From assembly GCF_010692725.1 (NCBI RefSeq), contig NZ_JAAFZB010000095.1, forward strand, positions 372,001 through 436,000: a stretch of DNA of 64,000 bases, in the 5' to 3' direction. Both the position numbers and the translations under genes were made by a program. Positions 25,720 to 33,438 of the stretch are shown piece after piece; within the stretch, counting starts at the first letter, position 1; every line of letters begins with the position of its first letter. This stretch comes from Flavihumibacter soli (lineage in GTDB: Bacteria; Bacteroidota; Bacteroidia; Sphingobacteriales; Sphingobacteriaceae). Under the pieces are notes generated by a model that saw nothing but the letters and a program-made list of their open reading frames with translations, ran no database searches and had not been told where the DNA came from.

Positions 25720-28032
25720 ATGAAAATAAAAGTCTTTTTAATTGCCGTTGCGATTCTGTACGGCTCATCAGTCTTTGCTGCTTTAAGGCAGGTAAAGGGA
25801 CGGGTCATCGATGCCAATACCAAAGAAACCCTTGCCGGTGCAAGTATTTCAATTCCCGATCTCCGTATCACCGTTGTATCTGACGAAAACGGGCACTTTA
25901 CATTTAAAAATGTACCCGATAAGGGAAAGTTCCTTATCGAAGTAAAATACCTGGGTTACAAAACACTAACGAGAACTGTTGACCTGGCTGACGATTCCGA
26001 GCTGGAAATAATTCTTCAGCCAAGCGTCATAGAAGCCCGCGAAGTCGTCATTACCGGGACTGCCTTCAGTACAGATAACCGTAAAAACAGTACGTCAGTG
26101 ACCGCAGTATCCAAAGAACAACTGACAAGCAGTGCCTCCGGTAATCTTATCGATGCGATTGCTAAAGTACCCGGTGTATCGCAGATCACCACCGGCGGCG
26201 GAATCTCCAAACCGGTTATCAGGGGCCTCAGCTACAACAGGGTGCTCACGCTGGTAGATGGCGCCAAACAGGAGGGCCAGCAATGGGGCGATGAGCATGG
26301 CCTGGAAACTGACCAGTTCAATGCCGAGCGGGTCGAGGTATTGAGAGGTGCGGCAAGTCTGTTATACGGTTCCGACGCTCTGGGCGGAGTGATCAACATC
26401 CTCGAGCCTTTGCCTGCTCCTGAAGGCAGGGTCAGAGGCGAACTGCTAAGCAACTACTCGACGAACAACGGCCTGAGCGGAAACTCCGCGATGCTCCAGG
26501 GTAACGCAAACGGATTTATCTGGCAGGCACGGGGTTCATACAAGAATGCGTTCAGCTATGAAGCTCCGGACGGGCGAATTGCGAATACCGGCTATAACGA
26601 AACCAGCCTCAGCGGCCAGGTTGGCTTGAATAAGAGATGGGGCTTCGCGCATTTGAACGCATCCAGCTTCCGCAATAATATCGGGCTGCCGGATTTCTCA
26701 CGAAACGCCGATGGTTTTTTCGAGGATGGCGAGGGTAATATCATCAGTAATGATGCTTTAAAGGACCGTAGCCTGATGACTCCATTTCAGGATATCCGCC
26801 ACTATAAGGTGGCTGTCAACAGTAATATCCTCTTCGGTGATAACCACCTTCATACCACCCTGGCTTACCAAAACAATCAGCGCCGGGAATTAGAAGACGA
26901 CCAAACTGATCCCTCCCTATTTTTCAACCTGGAAACCTACTCCTATGATTTCAAATTCTACCTGAAGGAGAAACTCGGGTGGGAGCCTGTAATCGGGCTC
27001 TCAGGTTCGATCCAGAACAATGAGAATAAAGCACCGGAGCTGCTTATTCCGGATTATGAATCAAATGAAACAGGTCTTTTTGCTTATGCCAAGAAAACCT
27101 GGGTGAACACGACCTTCAACATGGGACTGCGGTTTGATTACCGCAGCATTACAGGTCATCAGATGGAAGAGGAGGGCGCTCTGAAATTTAACGACTTCAA
27201 CAATGACTTCTCGAATCTTTCAGGCGCTGCAGGCTTCACTCACGAGTTTAATGAATTCCTGAGTTTCAAATCAAATATCGGGAGTGCTTTCCGTTCACCT
27301 AATATTGCCGAACTAAGTGCGGATGGTGTACATGAAGGAACTTTCAGGTACGAGGTAGGAAATAACAACCTGGCACCCGAAACAAGCCTGTATGCCGATG
27401 CCTCCCTGGAATATAACAGTGATAAATTGCAGGCAGGTTTAAGCCTGTATAATAATCATATCAATAACTACATTTTCAGCCGTCAGAATAACAATGAGGT
27501 TATACAGATTGATGGGGAAACTTTTCCGGTGTTTCGTTTTGTTCAGGCCGATGCAAATCTCTACGGGGCAGAAGCTGCACTGACCTTCCACCCTATCGAA
27601 GCGCTGCATTTTGAAAACAGCTTTGCGTTCACTCATGCTGAGAACAGGGAAACCAATACAGCCCTCCCATTTATACCCGCAGCGGTTCTACGGAATGAGA
27701 TAAGAATTGAGCCGCATATAAAGGGAATGCCTCGCAAGACGTATATTTCCCTTACCCTTCAGAATGTTTTCAAACAGACACGTATTGCCCAGTTTGAAAC
27801 TCCGACAGACGGTTATTCACTGCTGGGAGCCGCGTTCGGAACCACCTTCCACCTGAATAAACAACCGCTCCGCCTGAATATATCGGCGAACAATTTGTTT
27901 AATAAGGCATACTACGACCACCTCAGCCGCTTTAAACCTGGCCGCCTGGATGAAAGTAATCCCACCCAGGGCTATTATAACCAGGGGCGAAATGTGTCGG
28001 TTGGCCTGTACATTCCGTTTATTCTGAAATAA
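25720..28032 (+). CDS. TonB-dependent receptor, probable metal uptake (ZnuD-like)
   Basis: A 770-residue outer-membrane receptor. After a signal peptide (AILYGSSVFA) comes a CarboxypepD_reg domain (about 24-110), a plug (about 120-235; VVITGTAFSTDN, then GVINILEPLPAP) and a 22-strand barrel ending FIPFILK. The plug motif KPVIRGLSYNRVLTLVDGA and the barrel stretch FRSPNIAELSADGVHEGTFRYE resemble ZnuD-type zinc receptors, where the loop with His and Glu is linked to metal binding. The small Cys/His exported protein upstream supports a metal role. It is followed by a strong terminator. The substrate is not proven. Confidence 0.9.
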   Translation: MKIKVFLIAVAILYGSSVFAALRQVKGRVIDANTKETLAGASISIPDLRITVVSDENGHFTFKNVPDKGKFLIEVKYLGYKTLTRTVDLADDSELEIILQPSVIEAREVVITGTAFSTDNRKNSTSVTAVSKEQLTSSASGNLIDAIAKVPGVSQITTGGGISKPVIRGLSYNRVLTLVDGAKQEGQQWGDEHGLETDQFNAERVEVLRGAASLLYGSDALGGVINILEPLPAPEGRVRGELLSNYSTNNGLSGNSAMLQGNANGFIWQARGSYKNAFSYEAPDGRIANTGYNETSLSGQVGLNKRWGFAHLNASSFRNNIGLPDFSRNADGFFEDGEGNIISNDALKDRSLMTPFQDIRHYKVAVNSNILFGDNHLHTTLAYQNNQRRELEDDQTDPSLFFNLETYSYDFKFYLKEKLGWEPVIGLSGSIQNNENKAPELLIPDYESNETGLFAYAKKTWVNTTFNMGLRFDYRSITGHQMEEEGALKFNDFNNDFSNLSGAAGFTHEFNEFLSFKSNIGSAFRSPNIAELSADGVHEGTFRYEVGNNNLAPETSLYADASLEYNSDKLQAGLSLYNNHINNYIFSRQNNNEVIQIDGETFPVFRFVQADANLYGAEAALTFHPIEALHFENSFAFTHAENRETNTALPFIPAAVLRNEIRIEPHIKGMPRKTYISLTLQNVFKQTRIAQFETPTDGYSLLGAAFGTTFHLNKQPLRLNISANNLFNKAYYDHLSRFKPGRLDESNPTQGYYNQGRNVSVGLYIPFILK

Positions 28033-28058
28033 GAGCTTTTTAGTTTGGTTTAGTTTGA

Positions 28059-28088
28059 GTCCTGCACTTTTAAGTGCGGGACTTTTTT
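28059..28088 (+). terminator. Rho-independent terminator of the TonB receptor gene
   Basis: GTCCTGCACTT (28059-28069) and AAGTGCGGGAC (28072-28082) pair over 11 bases with one G-T wobble and are followed by six T. Confidence 0.88.
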
Positions 28089-28113
28089 ATCTGAACCCTC
28101 CTGCAGAAACTCC

Positions 28114-29601
28114 CTATGCGGTGAAGGTTTCCAGAAAGCGTATTGAACCCTCGATATCCGATGCCAGCAGATGATCATCCTCCTGGAACGGCACCATTTC
28201 TCTGAAATACGAGACCATCCTTTCGAGTTCTGGCGATGTTTTTAAGGGCCTTCTGAATTCGAGGCCCTGCGAAGCCGTCAACAGCTCGATAGCCAGGATA
28301 CGTTGCAGGTTATTTACCACACGCAGGCACTTGGTAGCACCATTAGCGCCCATGCTCACATGATCTTCCTGGCCGTTACTGGAAACTATGGAATCGACTG
28401 AGGAAGGAGTGGCAAGTTGTTTGTTTTCACTGGCTATGGAAGCAGCTGTATACTGCGGAATCATCAAACCGGAATTAAGCCCGGCATTCTTTACAAGAAA
28501 GTTAGGCAAACCCCGCTGTCCTGAGATCAGCTGGAAGGTTCTTCGCTCGGATATGGAACCCAGCTCCGCAAGGGCAATACACAGGAAGTCAAACGCCAGT
28601 GCAAGAGGCTGCCCATGAAAATTTCCTGCCGAGATAATCTCATCTTCGTCAGGAAATATATTCGGATTATCTGTAACAGAGTTAATCTCCGTATCGAAAA
28701 CGGACGCAGCATAGGATATTGTATCCTTACTGGCGCCATGAACCTGTGGCATACAGCGAAACGAATACGGATCCTGTACCTGTTTCCCGCCTCTTACGAT
28801 CAGTTCACTGCCGGACAAAAGTGAAAAGAGGTGTTCCGCGGTTTGCTTCTGTCCCTTATGCGGGCGTATCTGGTGACTTAGTGACTTAAACGGGTCAATG
28901 CGGCAATCGAATACATCAGCAGATAAAGCACCTATCCTGTCGGCCATGTCTGATAGCCTTTCGCTTTTCAGCAGGATGTGAATACCATAAGCCGCCATAA
29001 ATTGGGTACCGTTTATTAGTGCCAGACCTTCCTTTGATTGTAGCCGAAGAGGCTGCATGCCAAGTGTTGCGTACCAGTCGGAAGTGGTAGCCCGGCTGCC
29101 CCTTAACCAGACCTCTCCTTCTCCGATAAGAGGTAATGCCAGGTGGGCCAGAGGTGCAAGATCGCCGGAAGCACCCAGCGAACCCTGTGTATAGATCACA
29201 GGAAGCACATCATTGTTAAACATGAAGATCAAACGCTCAACTGTCTGGAGACTAACACCCGAATGACCATAAGAAAGCGACTGAATTTTAAGAAGGAGCA
29301 TCAGCTTTACAATCTCCTGAGGCACCAGTTCCCCTGTTCCGCAGGCATGAGACAAAAGAAGGTTGTGCTGAAGCTGGGTTAACTTATCATTGGGAACAAT
29401 GACATTCTGCAGATATCCAAAGCCTGTGTTTATTCCATAAACCGGTGCAGTGCTATCAGAAAGCTTTATATCAAGGAAATCGCGGCACTTCAAAACCGCT
29501 GCTTCCGATTCCTCCCCTAAAGCAAGATAATGGGGTTTTTCAAAGATCTGCTTTATGATTGATAGAGTCAGATGTTCTGTTCCTACAGAATAAGTATTCA
29601 T
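28114..29601 (-). CDS. hutH: Histidine ammonia-lyase
   Basis: A 495-residue enzyme that removes ammonia from L-histidine to give urocanate, the first step of histidine degradation. The MIO cofactor triad Ala-Ser-Gly is in LGASGDLAPLAHLAL near residue 143. YGINTGFGYLQN near residue 54 holds the catalytic Tyr, and QDPYSFRCMPQVHGA and NFHGQPLALAFD are family signatures. The C-terminal part ends about 10 residues short of the usual length, which is within family variation. It is separate from hutU, hutI and hutG but on the same strand. Confidence 0.95.
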   Translation of the reverse strand: MNTYSVGTEHLTLSIIKQIFEKPHYLALGEESEAAVLKCRDFLDIKLSDSTAPVYGINTGFGYLQNVIVPNDKLTQLQHNLLLSHACGTGELVPQEIVKLMLLLKIQSLSYGHSGVSLQTVERLIFMFNNDVLPVIYTQGSLGASGDLAPLAHLALPLIGEGEVWLRGSRATTSDWYATLGMQPLRLQSKEGLALINGTQFMAAYGIHILLKSERLSDMADRIGALSADVFDCRIDPFKSLSHQIRPHKGQKQTAEHLFSLLSGSELIVRGGKQVQDPYSFRCMPQVHGASKDTISYAASVFDTEINSVTDNPNIFPDEDEIISAGNFHGQPLALAFDFLCIALAELGSISERRTFQLISGQRGLPNFLVKNAGLNSGLMIPQYTAASIASENKQLATPSSVDSIVSSNGQEDHVSMGANGATKCLRVVNNLQRILAIELLTASQGLEFRRPLKTSPELERMVSYFREMVPFQEDDHLLASDIEGSIRFLETFTA

Positions 29602-29655
29602 TTATAGAGGTGCTTGGTGCCCCAAAAATGAAAAAAAGGATGGATATAACGATTT

Positions 29656-30216
29656 TTATTTTGCCTGCGGCTTGTAGGTGAAACTGGTACTAACAGCAAT
29701 TTTCTCTGCTATCTTGTTAAAGACCACCTGGGGAATTTTGATCTTATGGTCCGCCAGCAATACATCGAACTTCGTCTCCAGGGTCATTCCTGAATTATCA
29801 ATTTTCAACCTGCCTTTCAATGTACGTTCCTGGTTCACACCATGAATATTAAGCACCCCGGTTGCAGATACATCATAAGTTCCGGACTTTTTAAAATCTA
29901 TCGCTTCATTGATCTTTCCTTTAAAGGTCGCGTGCGGGTACCGCTCGCTTTCCATGTAATTTTCGTTGAAGTGCTCCTGCATCAGTCCGTTTCTGAACTG
30001 AAATTGCTTGATTGGCACCCGCACAGCAATCTCACTGTTGCGGGTGTTAATCAGCGATATAGCCTTTGCGTTCTTAGCTTCAATATCCTCAAGAGGAGCG
30101 CTTGAAAAGAAATTAATAGCTCCCGAATTGGTCGAGAATATATCAGTCTGCGCGAAGCTTTTTGAGGTGGTTAAACATACAAAAGCCAGTATCATTACCC
30201 ATCGTTCCATAATCAC
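29656..30216 (-). CDS. YceI family protein
   Basis: A 186-residue lipocalin-like periplasmic protein of the YceI family, which binds polyisoprenoid or amide lipids. After the signal peptide (LAFVCLTTSKSFAQ), the family pattern is clear: FQFRNGLMQEHFNENYMESE and RYPHATFKGKI near residues 75-100, then GVLNIHGVNQERTLKGRLKI. The start overlaps the upstream beta-barrel gene by 4 bases (ATGA). As the last gene of the Rieske/barrel/YceI operon it may handle a quinone-like or isoprenoid lipid linked to the redox protein, which is an inference. Confidence 0.9.
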   Translation of the reverse strand: MIMERWVMILAFVCLTTSKSFAQTDIFSTNSGAINFFSSAPLEDIEAKNAKAISLINTRNSEIAVRVPIKQFQFRNGLMQEHFNENYMESERYPHATFKGKINEAIDFKKSGTYDVSATGVLNIHGVNQERTLKGRLKIDNSGMTLETKFDVLLADHKIKIPQVVFNKIAEKIAVSTSFTYKPQAK

Positions 30217-31088
30217 TCTTTCTTTTCGGTCTTCTTAGCAAAGCTAAATGTCCGTGAAATATTAAACCCGAAATGTATGTCCCCATCTCCCCAGCTGCCA
30301 TCCGTCTCGGTGATGAACTGACGTTCAGCCATACCAAAAGAATTGGTAAACAACAACTGAAAGATATGCCCCCCTGTTTCTATATCAAAGCTGAATGACA
30401 GGTTATTGGTATAACTATCATCGATCTGGTTCGGGAACACATAGTAATACTCCCCATTCAGGGAAGTTCGCTTAGTTATCTTCACCCGCCCACCAATGCC
30501 GGTTGAAAATACGGATTTAGAATCTGTGGCAATGTCGGGGAGGTTTCTGTGAATAAACGTCGGAGTGAGCTGCAGAGAAAAAGCATCGCTGAATTTCCTG
30601 GCAATCAACAACTGAGCAGTGTAACTGCTCCGTTCTGATCCGGATAATGGAGGCTCAGTGTCATTCGTCCGAAGCGCATACCCACCGAAAGCAGTCAGTG
30701 AAAGCGGTATACTTTTTTCCCCGGCAGTCTGCCGGAGCAGGCGGTATTTCCCAAAAAAGTCATAGTTCTTCTCATAGGAACTCCTCCCTATGCCCAGCAT
30801 GAAATTATTAGTCAACCCATACTCAAGTCCCAGACGATTAGTCGCGGCATCTAATCCGAAAAACTCATCAAAACCCTGATTTAAGCTTTCAAAGCGGTGC
30901 GATATTATGAAATCAAGATTATTTTTACCTACCGTTTCTACCGAATGACCGTTGATGATCCGCGTGCCTTTGAAGGTCATATTACTTACGGTCACCTCAG
31001 TGCTGTCAGTAGCCATATCCAAAAGGTCATCCTGCGCTGCAACAGTCAGGGGCAGGATGAAAAGAAAGAACAATACCAGTTTCCTCAT
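30213..31088 (-). CDS. DUF5777-like outer-membrane beta-barrel protein
   Basis: A 291-residue protein with a signal peptide (LFFLFILPLTVAAQ). The mature part has alternating strands such as NNLDFIISHRFESLNQGFDEFFGLDAATNRLGLEYGL (HRFESLNQGFDEFFGLDAA near residue 66) and ends in the aromatic-rich FNISRTFSFAKK, typical of outer-membrane barrels of the DUF5777 family. Genes of this type are often found next to YceI genes in Bacteroidota, as here. Function unknown. It starts 3 bases after the Rieske gene stop. Confidence 0.82.
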   Translation of the reverse strand: MRKLVLFFLFILPLTVAAQDDLLDMATDSTEVTVSNMTFKGTRIINGHSVETVGKNNLDFIISHRFESLNQGFDEFFGLDAATNRLGLEYGLTNNFMLGIGRSSYEKNYDFFGKYRLLRQTAGEKSIPLSLTAFGGYALRTNDTEPPLSGSERSSYTAQLLIARKFSDAFSLQLTPTFIHRNLPDIATDSKSVFSTGIGGRVKITKRTSLNGEYYYVFPNQIDDSYTNNLSFSFDIETGGHIFQLLFTNSFGMAERQFITETDGSWGDGDIHFGFNISRTFSFAKKTEKKE

Positions 31089-31091
31089 AGA

Positions 31092-31526
31092 TTATGCTTC
31101 AAAAACGCGAAGAGTATTGCCGCTAAGTGTAGTACTATATTTCTGAAGATTTGAAGTAGCAGGACCATTGATCTTTACTCCATTGGCGTTAAAGACTGAG
31201 CCATGTGCAGCGTCCTGTTGAGAACATGGAAAGGTATTGGTTGCAGCGTTGTAGGTCATGGAATTTTGCTGATGAGTACAAACACCCGACAATGCTATGT
31301 AGGAAGAACCACTCTTGGCAATGATGATACTGTTCAAAATCGTCCAGCCTTTGGAATTAAGGTCCGCATTTGTTGATACGTCTACCGTAAAGTCAACTTT
31401 ACCGCCAGGACCGGGAGTCGGTCCGGGTGTAGGACCATCACTTTTACCACATGCCCCTAAACAAGATGAGATAATGATCGAGCCTGCTCCAATTCCCAGG
31501 ATAGATATAAATTCTTTACGTTCCAT
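31092..31526 (-). CDS. Rieske-type [2Fe-2S] lipoprotein with altered ligand spacing
   Basis: A 144-residue exported Rieske-fold protein. The N-terminus (FISILGIGAGSIIISSCLGAC) is a lipoprotein signal with Cys at 22 or 26, followed by a PTPGPTPGPGG linker. Box 1 is GVCTHQQN (Cys83, His85). Box 2 reads PCSQQDAAHGSVF: Cys101 and His108 are six residues apart instead of the usual two (CPCHGS), so cluster binding is uncertain. It heads a tight operon with the barrel and YceI genes. Read directly from the DNA, the spacing is in frame and has no sign of a sequencing slip. Confidence 0.82.
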   Translation of the reverse strand: MERKEFISILGIGAGSIIISSCLGACGKSDGPTPGPTPGPGGKVDFTVDVSTNADLNSKGWTILNSIIIAKSGSSYIALSGVCTHQQNSMTYNAATNTFPCSQQDAAHGSVFNANGVKINGPATSNLQKYSTTLSGNTLRVFEA

Positions 31527-31645
31527 AAAAAGAGATAAAATTAAGGTTTGCGGGTTTTATTAACTTTTAGATAATTACGCCCATATACATCAAAGGGTTT
31601 GCCGGAATGGGAAATTTAGTTATCCGTCCAGCATATTCACAGCTC

Positions 31646-32503
31646 TTACCTCTTCCTAAGCAAAATAACGTTCGCTACTTTTCTTTCACCCTCATGATCC
31701 CATTTTTTATTATCTGATGGATAATTTACAACACTGCCTCCAGAATCGTTGCTAACCCACAGCGCGGTTGAACCGCCGCCATCCAGGTTAATTCCCTGCC
31801 GGGCACCCAGCCACTTTAACAGTTTCGTCAGTTCAAACAAGCTCATGCCAGTAGAGTTTTCGTGGCGCCCATCAACGGTGATCAGTAAGACCCTCTTGTT
31901 TCCGGTAACCGCAACAGCCGTTCTTGGATGACGTGTCTTATTGAAGACATTGGCGGTATCAAGAACCTCCGCCCGGCCATCTGTAAGCAGAAGCGGGCCC
32001 GTAACCATGATATCTTCCGCCTCCAGCGTTCTCTCCCATGCGGGTTCACCATTCCATTTTGATAGCGATAGCTGCCCATCATTAAGCAGAATGGCAGCCT
32101 GCTGATGCAAGCTTCTTCCACCATCTTTATTAAGGCGATTATCGTTAATAACATGGTCATCTGATTCAATAAAATCTACAGAGCCGCCGTTTTTTATATC
32201 GAAGAATGTGCCATTCAGAGATGCTATAGCGCCAGCCGCCTTGCCAAAATCACTGGTTGTACGAAGAGTCCGGGGTTCATAACCAAGATCAAAGAATCGG
32301 CGCCCGCGCTGTTTCACTTCCAGGATGCTTACGTTCTGGTTAGAACTAAACAGCGATTTATTGAACGTGAATTGCCTGAGCTTTACGCCGCGGGTGATCT
32401 TCCGAACATTCCAGTCGGCCTTAACGACTGCAAGTGAGTCGGTTTGCGCCATAGCCGCTGTTGATAAAGTGAAAGATAATAAAGTTAACAAAGAAAATTT
32501 CAT
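31646..32503 (-). CDS. Phosphodiester glycosidase (NAGPA) family protein
   Basis: A 285-residue exported protein of the NAGPA family, whose members cut N-acetylglucosamine phosphodiesters. The signal peptide is LLTLLSFTLSTAAMAQ. Core motifs are ASLNGTFFDIKNGGSVDFIE near residue 92, RTAVAVTGNKRVLLITVDGRHENSTGMSL-type sequence (TVDGRHENSTGMSLFELT near residue 212) and GINLDGGGSTALWV near residue 240. The natural substrate in bacteria is not known; cell-wall or exopolysaccharide turnover is likely. Confidence 0.9.
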   Translation of the reverse strand: MKFSLLTLLSFTLSTAAMAQTDSLAVVKADWNVRKITRGVKLRQFTFNKSLFSSNQNVSILEVKQRGRRFFDLGYEPRTLRTTSDFGKAAGAIASLNGTFFDIKNGGSVDFIESDDHVINDNRLNKDGGRSLHQQAAILLNDGQLSLSKWNGEPAWERTLEAEDIMVTGPLLLTDGRAEVLDTANVFNKTRHPRTAVAVTGNKRVLLITVDGRHENSTGMSLFELTKLLKWLGARQGINLDGGGSTALWVSNDSGGSVVNYPSDNKKWDHEGERKVANVILLRKR

Positions 32504-32597
32504 AGGCTTAATATAGCAATGAAAGCCGGGAATTATAAAATTTCTAAACTAAGCCGCTGCTAAATGGTTGAGTGTATATTAACCTAAACATAAACCT

Positions 32598-33365
32598 ATG
32601 GCTACAATGGCAATAAACAGGGATCTGGAACGGTATAATTCTACCAGGCCTTTAACCCTGCCGGTAAATGTATCATGGTCTGAGCGCCTGGCTTCCATAG
32701 CCTCAGGTGCACAACTGATTTCAGGCACATTTAAAAATATCACCTCACATCCTTTCCGCAACCTTATTACAACCGCCGTGGGTGGCTATCTTGTCTATCG
32801 GGGAATTACCGGCAACTGCCCGCTCTACTCTTATATCGATAGAGCAACCTCTCGTAACCGGATTTCAAATATCAATATTCGAACTTCCGTATATGTGAAC
32901 AAGCCGCGGCAGGAAGTTTATGAGTTCTGGAGGAACCTTGAAAATCTCCCGCTGTTTATGGAGCATCTTAAAAGTATTAAAAACAGGAGCAATACCCGCT
33001 CCGTCTGGGAAGCCAAATTACCAGGCAAATTTGCAACTGTAAGCTGGGAGGCAGAAATAGTAAATGAAGATCCCGGTAAGGTTATCGGCTGGAAATCAAT
33101 ACCCGGATCCAGCATAGATAATGCCGGTAAAGTAGAGTTCATGGATTCGGCAGATGGTGAAGGGACAGTCATCCAGGCTGTTATCAGCTACCTGCCTCCA
33201 ACAGGCGGCTATTTAAAGTCTAAATTCGCCGGCCTGTTAAGCCCCTTATTCGAAAAACTGGTGCGCAGTGATATCAACAACTTTAAGAACTATATTGAGA
33301 ATCAACCGGACAGAAATTCAGATTTCCTTAGTGAATCCCAGAACTACGGTCAAACAGAAATTTAG
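32598..33365 (+). CDS. SRPBCC family protein with N-terminal DUF2892-type membrane hairpin
   Basis: A 255-residue protein. Residues 34-77 (QLISGTFKNITSHPFRNLI, then GGYLVYRGITGNCPLY) match the YgaP/DUF2892 membrane hairpin, in which RGITGxCPLY is characteristic. Residues 95-235 form a START/polyketide-cyclase-like SRPBCC domain that begins VYVNKPRQEVYEFWRNLENLPLFM and contains VSWEAEIVNEDPGKVIGW. The fusion is frequent in bacteria with stress-linked genes, with a presumed lipid or hydrophobic ligand. It ends at a strong bidirectional terminator. Confidence 0.87.
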   Translation: MATMAINRDLERYNSTRPLTLPVNVSWSERLASIASGAQLISGTFKNITSHPFRNLITTAVGGYLVYRGITGNCPLYSYIDRATSRNRISNINIRTSVYVNKPRQEVYEFWRNLENLPLFMEHLKSIKNRSNTRSVWEAKLPGKFATVSWEAEIVNEDPGKVIGWKSIPGSSIDNAGKVEFMDSADGEGTVIQAVISYLPPTGGYLKSKFAGLLSPLFEKLVRSDINNFKNYIENQPDRNSDFLSESQNYGQTEI

Positions 33366-33384
33366 AAATCTTACTGGTAAAACA

Positions 33385-33420
33385 AAAAAACCCGCTTCAA
33401 ATACTGAAGCGGGTTTTTTA
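33385..33420. terminator. Bidirectional Rho-independent terminator
   Basis: CCCGCTTCA (33391-33399) and TGAAGCGGG (33405-33413) form a perfect 9-base stem with a 5-base loop. A-run before and T-run after make it work for both the SRPBCC gene (plus) and the metalloprotease gene (minus). Confidence 0.92.
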
Positions 33421-33438
33421 TTGGTATTCCTGATTTAA

